A stretch of DNA of 64,000 nt from Budorcas taxicolor (taxonomy: Eukaryota; Chordata; Mammalia; Artiodactyla; Bovidae): NCBI RefSeq assembly GCF_023091745.1, contig NC_068910.1, positions 37,125,272 through 37,189,271 of the forward strand, written 5' to 3'. Position numbers and translations under genes: made by a program. Of this stretch, positions 22,166 to 33,978 are shown piece by piece (within the stretch, counting starts at the first letter, position 1; each line of letters starts with the position of its first letter). The notes beneath the pieces are model-generated. The model was not told the DNA's origin and made no database searches. It was given only the letters and a program-made list of their open reading frames with translations.

Positions 22166-25100
22166 CAATAAGACATTTTCATTAAATAGGTAAAGGGGAA
22201 AAAATTCATCCATCATTCAGATACTTTATCTGCTTGTTTTCCACAACCAAAGTCATAAATGAAAACATCCAGGTGAACAGCTGACTTTTTCACTGCCTAT
22301 TTTCTAAGGAAGTGACTTATAATCGCCTGATTATTGAGCCAAAAAGAGCTCTTTTTATTTTCCTTCCAATTTACGTCTATATGGGGCTGTATGTTGAGAC
22401 CTTATGGGCTATGGTCCTTTGGCTCTAAAGGCAAAACTGTGGGCTTCATGACCCTGCAAATAGTATGGGAGGATATCTAGGGTCAGAATATAGAAGCATC
22501 AAGTAGTATGGTGTACTAATTTCCCCACAGATGTGCTATGTATTTGTGATCACTAGTTAATTTGAGTCTCACAAAGTGGCTTAAAGAATAGAATGACCAA
22601 AAGAATGAACACAGCAGATGAGATAATTTTGCACTCAAGCAAGAGTCTGCCTAATTGTCCCAAACAGTACTGATACCAAAACCCTTAATATCCTTGAGTA
22701 CAGCTTAAGATAGATTCATCTTCTCTAAGACTGTATAAGCAACCAGAAATAATTTTGAATGGCAACAGGTAATCATTCTAATAGCAATTTAAATTATTTT
22801 CCCTCGTTTTATCTTTTCTTTTTTTTAAGAGCTAAGTCTCTTGATGGCTTTTCTTTTACTAGAAATTTCTGGTTTTGGACAGTCATAGAGCCAGATACCT
22901 CTGAGAACTGTTTGATCACTAAGGTCAAATTATATCTGTCTGCAATATAAATTGTTATTGGACATGATACTTGCATGATTCCGGTGGCTGGATTATGCAT
23001 TGACTTAGGTCGTTTCTGGCAGTTGTTGAACAAAAGATTGGAATGAAGAGCTTGTTCATTTATACAAGAGATTAACAGTGTCATAGAGTCAAGTAAAACA
23101 CAATCATTTAACCTTGTATTTGAATTTGTATCTTGAGAACAAGACTAAAGATTCGGTTTTAGAGGAGAGATTCTTCTATTCAAACCTTGAAAGAATATGA
23201 ATGGCCAAAACAGATGGTTCTGTTTTAATATGTGAATATGATTAATTCTGCTTAGTATTTGGGATCTACATATATATAATGCCCAAAAAGCATTTAGACA
23301 TAAACTTCTTTTTGAAATAATAGGGCTGAATCAACCTGTTCAAGCCTTCCATGGAGCTATTTTTTTAGACATAGTGTTGCAAAAGAACCTAGATATTAAG
23401 TGATAAATACCACGGACCCACATACATTATCCAAAAAGAAGTTAAAGGAAACAGTATTTTCTCTTATGCACTAACGTGGACCATTTGTTATCCAAGGACT
23501 TTGAACTCAGTGACCCAAAGAGATATATAGACATATATATGAATAATTTCCATCAGGCACAGAACTGTTCTATTACCAAAAAAAACTCACTCACTTAGAT
23601 ATGATTCATCCAATCTAAGTTGAATGGCAGGAGAAACCTTCACTGTGTGGGTTTTTGCCCTGTAGATCTGCAATTGGCATGTTAAAAGAAAGATTATCTC
23701 ATCCTTTGCCGTATATATAATACAGTATTCCATTCTCAATCCCCATGGGCCCCTGTCCAGATACTGACTTCAAGAGGAATGTGTTTATATCATTTCAAAT
23801 TTGGCTCTTATGAATTCATTTTACTTCAGGAGGAGTAGATTTTTGTCCTTCAAATCTGGTTTCTGAGAATTAATTTTACTTTAAAAAAGAAAACAAAAGG
23901 AAAGTATCTGATGATGTCTCACAAAGACTGAATTTGCTGTTGATTTCACCTTGACCAGCACAAACCACTACTATTGAGCATTCTTCTTGAGCACCTTAAC
24001 CTCTGTAACCCTGTTGGAAGAGAGAATGAGCCCTCAGAAGGGTTTAATTAGTTAGAACTTTGCAAGGTCTTTTCAAAATCCTCTCAAGGCCCTCCCTTCC
24101 CTTCGCCTCTCCCTATCCTTTTTGAGATGGCAAGGTTGTGTTTCCAGCTCTTTCTGTGTTTTTGAAAGAAAGCCATGAATAAGCCCAAGAGTTACAGGAA
24201 ATCTATGACATTGAAATCTCTGTCTCTGCATGTGGTTTTGATGTTTCCTTTTTGAACTTCAACTTGACATTGCTTCATAAGTTACATTTGCCCTTCTGTT
24301 TTATTTTTCTTCCTCACTCTTTTTGAAAAGTTTGGCTTCGTTATTAATATTCCACACAGATTTCTATAGTTTTTCTTGTTTGCTTTGTTTTCATAGACCC
24401 TGTCAGGGGTAAATATTCAGCAGGTTGAATGTGAAATCAGGCACACAACTGCCATTAGCCTCATCAGTGTTGCACATCAAATTCTCCAGACTGAGAACTG
24501 AAAAGGTAGTATCTACCATATGAGATCCCTTTGCAAAGCAGCAGGAAGATAAAGAACAATGGCAGACTTGCAGCTCCTTCAAGGATAAAGGTTACAACCC
24601 TGCATTCAAGTTAATACTTCTTGATGTTATAACTTGTATTGAAAGCTGACCCTTTCAAGCCTCCCCTCATTTGAAACAATACATCATCTCCATCAGTAGA
24701 AGATCTGTAAAATTGTGTTTTGCTCTTTGAAAAACATGAGATTTGCTTATAGATGGATAAAAGGAGAAAGTAGCATTTATTCAGGGACCTAGGGACCTCT
24801 GCTGGTTAAGTGAGTTGTTTTTCCAGGTGTTTTTTTTTTTTTTCCATTTTGAGAAGATAAGCTTGAGCTCAACACTAGTCATTTCCTTTTGAATAAAATT
24901 ATGAATGATTAGTAACCTCATTGAATAAAGATACTGAGGTCAAGTCAGCTAAGAGATATGATAAGAATATTGAGTAACATCTTCTAATTAAATATGAATA
25001 CCAGTTCTAACTATTGGGTTCAAGTTGGTAGACATCATTCTATGCAGGTGCACAATGCGAAGATGCATTCCAGAATGACTACTCTTTGCTTCTGCACTTT

Positions 25101-25307
25101 GAGCTGGGGGTTTTCTGCCTAATTACGTGTGCCATTATAGTTTACCAATAGCGTGAATTGTGCTTTAGGGAAGGCTTGATATTATGAAGACTTTTTAGGG
25201 AATGTGGGTTAGCATTGTCTTTATTTCCCTTAAGAACAAGGAGAGAAAATCGGACTTTATTTGAAGCATGAGAAATGAGGCACAGTTTTGGTGGTAGGAG
25301 GGAGTGG

Positions 25308-25500
25308 TACAGCAGTCCCCAGCCTCTTTGGCAACAGGGACAAGTTTCACGGAAGACAATTTTTTCACAGTCCAGGGGTGGGAGGATGGTTTCAGGATGC
25401 TTTGAGTGCATAACACTTATCATGCACTTTATTTCTATTATTATATCATCTCCCCCTCAAATCATCAGGCATTAGATCCTGGAGAGTTGGGGACCCCTGG
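25308..25500 (+). mobile_element. hAT-superfamily MITE with deleted interior
   Basis: Starts CAGTCCCCAGCCTCTTTGGCA and ends GAGTTGGGGACCCCTGG, so imperfect terminal inverted repeats remain. In between: GACAAGTTTCACGGAAGACAATTTTTTCAC, ATCATGCACTTTATTTCTATTATTAT and ATCATCAGGCATTAGAT. Much shorter than the usual element. Confidence 0.7.
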
Positions 25501-26453
25501 AGTACCGCATTGGGAAGTGTGGGAATTGAGTGGTCTTGAATTCCTGTGTTAGGCAGGGCAGGACCCAGTTCCTTAAGAAGGTTTTTGTGAAAACCAGGGC
25601 TCATTCAGAGACTTGGAATTGTGAGGCCATATGCTAATAGAAAATATTCTATCAACATGAAAAAAAGGTAATAATAGAAAATGATGACAGTCTTGAAGGA
25701 GAAAGGAATCACAAAAATTATTTATATGATGTGTGTGAGAGACACATAGAAATATAATGGCTTAAAGAAGAAGTTTCTTTCCTTCATACATATCTCTCCA
25801 AAAATAGGCATGTGGGTCTGGGGTTGCTTTATTCCAGAAGATCATTCAAGGTCAGCATCTTCATCCTACATAGCTTCATCTGTGAGCCCCAGGCTATTTC
25901 ACTTGTCACTTTCTAATCAGTGGGAAAGAAAAATGAGAATCCAGGGCTGTTATCTTTAAGTCAGTAACCTGGAGGTTGCCCTCATCACTTCCACACACAT
26001 ACCACGTATCATTGATGTGAACCTCATCCTATAATTACCTCTAGATACAAATAAAGGGAAATACAGTGTGTAGCTAGGAAAACATGAGCCCAGCTTTAAC
26101 TAACAGAGTGGTAGTGGGAGATTTCTTTTATTAAAAGGAAAGAATGAAGAACAGATATTTGGGAGGAGGAGCAGTTAATTTTACTTCTATGGCTCGTGAT
26201 AGTTTTGCTCATTTTGCCTTTAGTGATGGAAAAAACAGCCACATAGGCTGCAAAAACAGGACATTCAGAGTTGGACATGAGATGGGGTATTTTATTCTAA
26301 AAATACCCACTGAACTTCTACCCAGCTTTGTAATTGACATAACCTCTGGAAAATTAATTTTATCTTAAACCCTTTTTTGTCCCTTGATTGCATATGATAA
26401 ACATGAGTTGAACGTGCACTGAATGTACATCTTTGCTTTATGAACTGCTGTAG

Positions 26454-26590
26454 CTCAACCGAATTGGAGTCAAAAAATAAATGACATCCACGTGGCCATT
26501 GAAGAAAACGTCTTCTGGGAATGTAAAGCCAGTGGAAGGCCCAAGCCTACATACAGGTGGCTGAAAAATGGCGAACCACTGTTAACTCGG
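26454..26590 (+). CDS. CNTN4: CNTN4 internal exon, first half of Ig4
   Basis: Third CNTN4 exon, bounded by TGCTGTAG (AG 26452-26453) and donor GTAAGC at 26591. The acceptor's polypyrimidine tract is short and interrupted by purines, so it is the weakest of the five acceptors. Two bases complete the Ala codon, then come 45 codons starting QPNWSQKINDIHVAIEENV and ending NGEPLLTR, closing on a codon boundary (phase 0). The B-strand Cys of Ig4 is at 26522-26524 (FWECKASG) and the core Trp follows in TYRWLKNG. Ig4 packs against Ig1 in the N-terminal contactin horseshoe. An N-W-S glycosylation sequon begins at 26462; my recollection of human CNTN4 has Ile in place of this Ser. Confidence 0.93.
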
Positions 26591-29115
26591 GTAAGCAAAT
26601 GAATGAAAAGTGTGTCTTAATATTGACTTTAATGGGGCATGTGGTCTTGTTGCTATGGAAAGAGAAAAATGACCAGTTGTTTCCAAAATTATATGCAACC
26701 AAATGCCATTAACAGTGGAACAAGTAAATGTGGTTGATAGATAGAAACTGTACATAAATCCAATTTTCCAGCCTTACTCAGCCTTGTTAAACATCCATAT
26801 CGGATCTTTGGTCTCCAGAGATTAACGTCACTGGCTTTACAACTGGAGAGTTATGCTGAAGGTCTGGATCATGTAATTGTGCTAAGATACAAGTTTGCAT
26901 GTACAAGTGAGGGTGTAAGACTCTCCAGTTCTCCCCTTCAGTGCGGTTTTATATTGTCTTCTGTCTGGGAAGACTAGTGAACAACACAGTCCAGTACACG
27001 GACCAGCAAAATGCTCACTGTGCCTCAGACATGTAGCAGTGGCTTGTGCAAACTCGAGACTGACATCTCTTAATGGAACAGAAGGAGAAGAACAACTAAG
27101 AGCAATGAGCAAAGTGGGAGGCACCAGTCTGCAGGCCCTGAAGCAGGCAGTAGTAGCTGAAAGCCCAGATACTAAAAACCCTCTTTGGAGACCAGGCTGC
27201 AGTATCCCTGTAGCTAATGCTTAGGTGAAAAAGCGGCAAAACTGTTGCCTGGCTTAACAGGACTCTGTGATGTGACAGAGGTAGAAGGTACCAGGCTGCG
27301 TCTTCTCCTGGCTCTGGGCAGGAACTGCAGTAGCCTCAGTATTCTTGCAGATCCCAGGACCTGAGAGAAGCCATGAGTCTAGTAATTTCTGGACCAGCAG
27401 CCCAGGAAAGGGCTTCCCTGGTAACTCAGCTGGTAAAGAATCCACCTGTATTGCAGAAGACCCCAGTTCAATTCCTGGATCAGGAAGATTCCCCTGAAGA
27501 AGGGATATTCTGCAGTATTCATGGGCTTCCCTGGTAGCTCAGCTGGTAAAGAATCTGCCTGGAATGCAGGAGACCTGGGTTTAATCCCTGGGTTTGGAAG
27601 ATTCCCCTGGAGGAGGCCATGGCAACCCACTCCAGTATTCTTGCCTGGAAAATCCCATGGACAGAGGAGCCTGGTGGACTGTAGTCCATGGGGTCACAAA
27701 GAGTCAGACATGATTGAATAGATAAGCACACAGCCCAGGAGATGAGGTGGAAGTAGCCACCCAATCTGCTAAATGGGTGGAAAGACAGACAAAAATAACT
27801 CCTTTTCAAAATACGCCTGCATGCCAATATTCCAAATCATATGCAAAAAAAAAAAAAATTTTTTTAAGAAAGGTAACCAACCTGTAAAGCAGTCTAACAA
27901 AGAAATCTGAATAACCTTGTTGAGAAGGCTGAAAGAGATAGGAATCATGCCTATAAAAATAAATGAGGTGGAGGGACCTTAAAATGAGGAACAATTGTGT
28001 CCAGTTTAATTTTCCCACTGAATTCAAATTTTTGCTGAAATATGACATTTTCCCCAGGCCCCAATTTGACAGCCAGTTTCTTGTGCTCTGGTTTCCTCCC
28101 CCATCAGCCCCCAGGCAAGAACAACCAGTCTGAGTTCTGGCCAGGATATCAGCCCTTGCAGCCACAGAAACAGGCAGGTACAACAAGCCTAGTCCACACT
28201 GTGCCACCCACACCTCCTCCTGTCACTTCAGGGCTCCTGCTGGTCCCATGATTCTCTCAATTCTAAAAGCCAGCCTCAAACCACTTGAGTGTAGGTGCCC
28301 AAGTAACTGGCATTTTCCTTCCTCTATTTAAGGTGAGGGATCATGGATGCCAGGCAGCTAAATCACAACCCTAGGGCAAACAAAAAATATTTTACTTTTT
28401 AAATGGCAGGTCTCCTGGAGAAAAGGAGGTCCTTTAGGGTATTTATAAAAATTGATGCCTCAAGTTATGTAGCCTCAGGCTGATGAATGAATATGGTCTA
28501 TTGTTTGATACCTCACTCTGCTGTCTTCAGACTGGCTACCAATTGATGGTCCTAAGCTTAGTTCTTGCCACCAACAGCAGTCAAGTAAAAGAACATTAAA
28601 TTATCAATACTTATTCTTTATTCTTAGTAAACTTCAACAACATTAAATATGTGTTTCTGCTTCATCCAAGAAGAGTAGTCCTTTTAACCCTCAAAGTGTT
28701 GCCTGCTCATAATTTGAGTGTTTTAGCTACTCTAAACAGTAAATTTGCTTGTATTTCCCACTCCTCACCCCCAGTTAGCACAAAGCCTTGGAATGAAAAA
28801 AAAAATCATTTTAAATTTAAAGTTCATCTGTTTAGAGGGGATATTAATCTGAGTGGTTTCACTATTAAATCAATGATAACTCAAGAGAGTCCTACAATTT
28901 AAATTCCATTTACCAACTGATGTACAGGTTGTTTCATTTAGCATCTGACCCGCCACAAGTTTAGTTGACAGATAAATAGCTCATGTTATGTAAATTGTTT
29001 ATATGATAGCAATTTTCCTCCCATTAAGCCCCTTTGATATATAACATGTAGCAAAGATGCCTTAAGGTCTCAGTTGTAGAAGGTCATTGTTTAGTGTTCC
29101 TCTTTTCTTTCACAG
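26591..29115 (+). other. CNTN4: CNTN4 intron between the two Ig4 exons
   Basis: 2.5 kb phase 0 intron. One dimeric Bov-tA sits at 27408-27730. Frames at 26882-27224 have no recognisable domain. 27741-29115 is AT-rich unique sequence. Confidence 0.85.
27408..27730 (+). mobile_element. Dimeric Bov-tA SINE with 10-bp target duplication
   Basis: Two heads (GGGCTTCCCTGGTAACTCAG; GGGCTTCCCTGGTAGCTCAG) then the body and tail ending near GAATAGATAAGCACA. CAGCCCAGGA at 27398-27407 and 27731-27740 flanks it. Confidence 0.92.
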
Positions 29116-29245
29116 GATAGAATTCATATCGAGCAAGGAACACTCAACATAACAATAGTGAACCTCTCTGATGCTGGCATGTATCAATGTGTGGCAGAGA
29201 ATAAACATGGAGTTATCTTTTCCAGCGCAGAGCTTAGTGTGATAG
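29116..29245 (+). CDS. CNTN4: CNTN4 internal exon, second half of Ig4
   Basis: Fourth CNTN4 exon. The acceptor is CTTTTCTTTCACAG (AG 29114-29115) and the donor GTGAGT starts at 29246. It begins in phase 0 after ...PLLTR, holds 43 codons and leaves one base of an Ala codon. The peptide has DRIHIEQGTLNITIVNLSDA followed by GMYQCVAENKHG, with the F-strand Cys at 29188-29190 pairing with the Cys of the previous exon to complete Ig4. Two adjacent N-glycosylation sequons are visible, N-I-T at 29146 and N-L-S at 29161. The last residues before the junction are AELSVI. The next exon lies 18.4 kb downstream. Confidence 0.94.
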
Positions 29246-29863
29246 GTGAGTCTTTATACTGGAAAGAACAAAAAAGTAAAAGCTTTTGAAATCACTAAAC
29301 TAACATGTACTTTCCCAAGCATAAATATTCCATCCAAGAAAAAAGGTTGATGAAATCTTTAGACTGAAGACATCTCTCGAGAAGGAAGGAATGCATTCTA
29401 CAACCAGGAAGAGGAGACTACTTTCTAGATCAGCTTCTTCTGATGCTTGCAATGGGTGATGCAGTTCCCCCTGGCACTCATTTTTATTCCTCTATCAACC
29501 CCTCTTCTAAACTGTGCAAAGTTTCTGAAGTGTGTTGGTGTCTGTTGCTCTCTCTCTGACTGGGTGTAAACTTGAGCTTGGAGAGAGGAAGAGCTGCCTT
29601 AGGTGGACAGGTTTGTTTGCATATCAGGCTGAGTGCATTTTGTTCTTTCACATATAAATTTTCCAGACTATACACTATACACTATGCCCCTTCAGCTCCA
29701 TCTTCCAACATGTGCCCCTTTCCTTCTGTTCTTCAGCAGTACTGAGCTTTCTGAGCTGCTTGTTCACCACCTTCTCTTCCTCCACAGTTCACTGGTCCAC
29801 ACTGCCCCTCTGCCTCAAATGCTTTTCTGTCCCCTCTTCATTTCATTTACTTCTTCCCAACTC

Positions 29864-32156
29864 AGAATTGATTATATGCTTTGCGGACAAAGATGGAGAA
29901 GCTCTATAGAGTCAGCAAAAACAAGACCGGGAGCTGACTGTGGCTCAAATAATGAACTCCTTATTGCAGAATTCAGAATTAAATTGAGGAACGTAGGGAA
30001 AACCACTAGGCCATTCAGATATGACCTAAACCAAATCCTTTACAGTGGAAGTGACAAATAGATTCAAGGGATTAAATCTGATAGAGTACCTGAAGAACTA
30101 TGAACAGAGATCTGTGACATTCTACAGGAGACAGTGATCAAGACCATCCCCAAGAAAAAGAAATACAAAGAGGCAAAATGGTTGTCTGAGGAGGCCTTCC
30201 AAATAGCTGAGAAAATAAGAGAAGTTAAAGGCAAAAGAGAAAAGGAAAGATATACCCATATGGATGCAGAGTTCCAAAGAATATCAAGGAGAAATAAGAA
30301 AGCCTTCCTCAGTAATCAGTGCAAAGCAATACAGGAAAACAATAGAATTGGAAAGACTAAAGATCTCATCAAGAAAATTAGAGATACCAAGGGAACGTTT
30401 CATGCAAAGGTGGGCACAATGAAGGACAGAAATGGTATGGACCTAACAAAAGCAGAAGATATTAAGAAGAGGTGGCAAGAATCCACAGAACTGTACAAAA
30501 CAAGATCTTCATGACCCAGATAACCACAATAGTGTGATCACTCACCTAGAGCCAGACATCCTAGAATGTGAAGTCAAGTGGCCCATAGGAAGCATCACTA
30601 TGAGCAAAACTAGTGGAGGTGAAAGAATTCCAGTTGAGCTATTTCAAATCCTAAAATATGATGCTGTGAAAGTGCTACACTCAATATGCCAGCAGATTTG
30701 GAAAACTTAGCAGTGGCCACAAGGCTGGAAAAGGTTTCATTCCAATCCCAAAGAAAGGCAATGCCAAAGAATTTTCAAACTACTGTACAATTGCACTCAT
30801 CTCACATGCTAGTAAAATAATACTTAAAATTCTCCAAACCAGGATTCAACAGTATGTGAACTGTTAACCTCCAGATGTTCCAGCCAGATTTAGAAAAGGC
30901 AGAGGAACCAGAGATCAAACTGCCAACATCTGTTGGATCATCAAAACAGCAACAGAGTTCCAGAAAAACATCTACTTCTGCTTTATTGACTATGCCAAAG
31001 CCTTTGACTGTGTGAATCACAACAAACTGTGGAAAATTCTTTAAGAGATAGGAATACCAGACCACCTGACCTGCCTCTTGAGAAATCTGTATGCGGGTCA
31101 GGAAGCAACAGTTAGAACTAGACATGGAACAACAGACTGGTTCCAAATCAGGAAAGGAGTACATCAAGGCTGTATATTGTCACCCTGCTTATTTAACTTA
31201 TATGCAGAGTACATCATGAGAAACGCTGGTCTGGAAGAAGCACAAGCTGGAATCAAGATTGCTGGGAGAAATATCAATAACCTCAGATATGCAGATGATA
31301 CCAACCCCTTATGGCAGAAAGTGAAGAAGAACTAAAGAGTCTCTTGATGAAAGTGAAAGAAGAGAGTGAAAAAGTTGGCTTAAAACTCAGCATTCAGAAA
31401 ACGAAGATCATGGCATCCAGTCCCATCACATCATGGAAAATAGATGGGGAAACAGTGGAAACAGTGACAGACTTTATTTTGGGGGGCTCCAAAATCACTG
31501 CAGATGGTGACTGTAGTCATGAAATTAAAAGATGCTTGCTCCTTGGAAGAAAAGTTATGACCAACCTACACAGCATATTAAAAAGCAGAGACATGACTTT
31601 GCCAACAAAGGTCCATCTAGTCAGTTCAGTTCAGTTCAGTCGCTCAGTCGCTCCGACTCTTTGCGACCCTATGAATTGCAGCACACCAGGCCTCCCTGTC
31701 CATCACTATGGTTTTTCCAATAGTCATATATGGATATGAGAGCTGGACTATAAAGAAAGCTGAGTGCCAAAGAACTGATGCTTTTGAACTGGAGAAGGCT
31801 TTTGAGAGTCCCTGGATTGCAGGAGATCCAAACAGTCCATCCTAAAGGAAATCAGTCCTGAATATTCATTGGAAGGACTGATGCTAAAGCTGAAACTCTA
31901 ATACTTTGGCCACTTGATGGGATGAACTGACTCACTGGAAAAGACCCTGCTGCTGGGACAGGTTTAGAGGCAGGAAGAGAACGGAATGACAGAGGATAAG
32001 ATGGTTGGATGGCATCACTGACTCGGTGGACATGAGTTTGAGCAAGCTTCGGGGTTGGTGATGGACAGGGTAGCCTGGCGTGCTGCAGTCCATGGGGTCA
32101 CAGAGAGTCAGACAGCTGAGTGACTGAACTGAGCTGAACTGGACTGAGGCTGCCTC
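29864..32156 (+). mobile_element. 5'-truncated BovB with internal fold-back
   Basis: Starts at the end of the endonuclease region (ATTGATTATATGCTTTGC, GATGGAGAAGCTCTATA) and runs through reverse transcriptase to the GAACTGAGCTGAACTGG tail. TCCCAACTC at 29855-29863 and 32157-32165 is a 9-bp target duplication. Frames 30134-30514, 31078-31335 and 31311-31739 show the polyprotein broken by several frameshifts and stops; a YADD motif survives near 31290 but a frameshift follows (YADDTNPLWQ). The stretch 31621-31708 is an inverted insertion. Confidence 0.92.
31621..31708 (-). mobile_element. Inverted BovB 3'-end segment inside a BovB
   Basis: About 88 bases reading TCAGTTCAGTTCAGTTCAG, CGCTCAGTCG, TTTGCGACCC, CAGGCCTCCCTGTCCATCAC, the complement of a BovB 3' end. 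It sits between GTCCATCTAG and TATGGTTTTTCC of the host BovB, with about six host bases missing and no target duplication. Confidence 0.82.
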
Positions 32157-32379
32157 TCCCAACTCCATACTGGCTTCCTCAGGAAGTCATACCTGGCTCT
32201 ATGCCCAGGTCAGCTCCTGCTGTTACAATTTTCATCCTGCCTTTTAATGTCCTTGATTTCATGCTGCATTTACATTTGCTAATGTGATTTCTCTGTCTTT
32301 TTCTCTCACTGCACTTTAACTTCCCTGTGATGTCAATGACCATACTTGGTTTCACTCATTTAATTATCAGGACTTAATG

Positions 32380-32440
32380 CAATATTGAAGCACATAGTAT
32401 GTATTCATTAAATATTGAATGAATGTAAGAATGAATGACT
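32380..32440 (+). mobile_element. L2-like LINE 3' end
   Basis: GCACATAGTATGTATTCATTAAATATTGAATGAATG resembles the L2 3' terminal wording. Short, so tentative. Confidence 0.45.
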
Positions 32441-33535
32441 GCACTAAGTGATGAAGGAGTTGAGAGCCTGTTTTTAAAAATGAATTAATGAGTGAAGTAA
32501 ATCTTTGAAAATAGTGGTTAAGTGAATTAAGAAAGCTTTAGGCATTAAAAAATAAAAAATAAAAACTCCAGACCATCAACCTGCATTTGTCTTATAGAAA
32601 AATCTTTACTTTGACTTCAGAATTTATCTTTAATGTCTAAGTAGCAGTTCTTCTTGGAGCATAATAGAAAGGTTATAAATAAGAGAAAAGCAACACACAG
32701 AGAGAGCTGATTCCATAAGTCCTGATAATTTGCCCAGATTCAGAGTGCTGACTTGCCCTTCTGCAGAGCACTTCTTGGTGCCTGGCATGTGGATCTGACA
32801 TGGATTAAGTGGATGCTCCTGAGTTGAATGTTAGTCCACCCATGCAAGGTAAAAAAGAAAGGAGCTGCTTCCATAATTGTTATCCTCACCAGCTTCTTTA
32901 CCTGAACCAACACCCAGTCAAAGATAAGAATTTTTGAGGATTCATGAAGTTGCAGTCTTTTTTGAAAGAGGGCGGGGAGGATTCTGTGCTCTTGGAGTCA
33001 ACATCAGTGTGGCTACTGTAAGGATGTCCCCCACACACATACCTTCCCCACTATAAATGTTAAGAATGATAATTCCAGCTTTCCAGGACAAGTACAATGG
33101 TCCCATCCTGGCCAAGTGGGCTCTGATTGTTGGTAGTTGGAGTTGACTGTTGTGGAGCGCAGTTCACAAAGGTAGATCACGGTAGAATGTTCTGCAGAAA
33201 GAAGTGTATTCTTTGTTAAACATAGTGTCAACTGGTTAGAAAACAGCTACAGTGGAGGGTGTGTGGCCTCAGGAATGAATCACATTGTCTTTAGACCCTC
33301 CAGGCGAAAGCTGTCCAGTTTAAAAGTCTGGCGATGCCATTATAATTATAAAAGATTTTGTAGGTCCTTCTGTTAAAATAAGAAAATTTGATGGTAACAA
33401 ATGACTGGACATCACAGGATGTAATCATGGAGTAAAGATAGAGGATGACTACAGTCCCAAAAGCAGAGCCTGAAGTGAGAAAGGCTATTAATTGATTTTT
33501 TTCTAGAGCACTTACCCAGAGAGGAGCATAACAGC

Positions 33536-33572
33536 ATGGCTGCAAAGAGTTGGACACAACTGAGCAGCTGAA
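33536..33572 (+). mobile_element. Bov-tA SINE 3' tail remnant
   Basis: GGCTGCAAAGAGTTGGACACAACTGAGCAGCTGAACGACAACAG is the terminal Bov-tA body; its last bases continue into the first unit of the minisatellite. Confidence 0.7.
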
Positions 33573-33755
33573 CGACAACAGTGAGGTGTGTGTGTGTGTG
33601 TGCACACCCATCTCTAGATATCCATAGCTATATCCGACAACAGTGAGGTGTGTGTGTGTGTGCACACCCATCTCTAGATATCCATAGCTATATCCGACAA
33701 CAGTGAGGTGTGTGTGTGTGTGCACACCCATCTCTAGATATCCATAGCTATATCC
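33573..33755. repeat. 60-bp minisatellite, three near-identical copies
   Basis: Units begin GACAACAGTGAGGTGTGTG, pass through GCACACCCATCTCTAGATA and end CCATAGCTATATCC. Spacing is 62 then 60 bases; the first copy has one extra GT and the other two appear identical. Each unit holds a short (GT)n. The repeated minus-strand peptide here (MGVHTHTHLTVVGYSYGYLE) is a by-product. Confidence 0.95.
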
Positions 33756-33765
33756 ATGTGCACAC

Positions 33766-33978
33766 TAAGTCACTTCAGTTGTGTCCAGCTCTTTGCGATC
33801 GTGTGGACTGAACCTTGCCAGGTTCCCCTGTCCATGGGATTCTCCAGGCAAGAATACTGGAATGGGTTGCCATGCCTTCCTCCAGGAGGTCTTCCTGACC
33901 CAGGGATCAAATCTGTGTCTCTTATGTCTCTTGCATTGGCAGGCAGGTTCTTTATCACTAGCACCACCTGGGAAGGCC
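33766..33978 (-). mobile_element. Bov-tA SINE, near full length
   Basis: Antisense: AAGTCACTTCAGTTGTGTCC ... CAAGAATACTGGAATGGGTTGCC ... TTCTTTATCACTAGCACCACCTGGGAAGGCC. Confidence 0.9.

Larger units (their letters stand above)
17188..26453 (+). other. CNTN4: CNTN4 intron between Ig3 and Ig4 exons
   Basis: 9.27 kb phase 1 intron. Repeats cluster at 20000-22165 and 25308-25500. The stretches 17188-20000 and 22166-25307 are almost free of recognisable interspersed repeats and have no credible coding sequence; 25501-26453 is likewise plain. Confidence 0.85.

Noticed and set aside
26882..27224. Open frames on both strands in the intron between the Ig4 exons
   Set aside because: No recognisable domain, no splice-site support, short length consistent with chance.
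27408..27480. Possible tRNA gene (tRNA-Glu-like box sequences in the Bov-tA heads here and elsewhere)
   Set aside because: These are degenerate tRNA-derived SINE promoters; an intact cloverleaf is not visible.
33291..33731. Minus-strand 146-codon frame with repeated MGVHTHTHLTVVGYSYGYLE
   Set aside because: It is the translation of the 60-bp minisatellite with its (GT)n; no gene structure around it.
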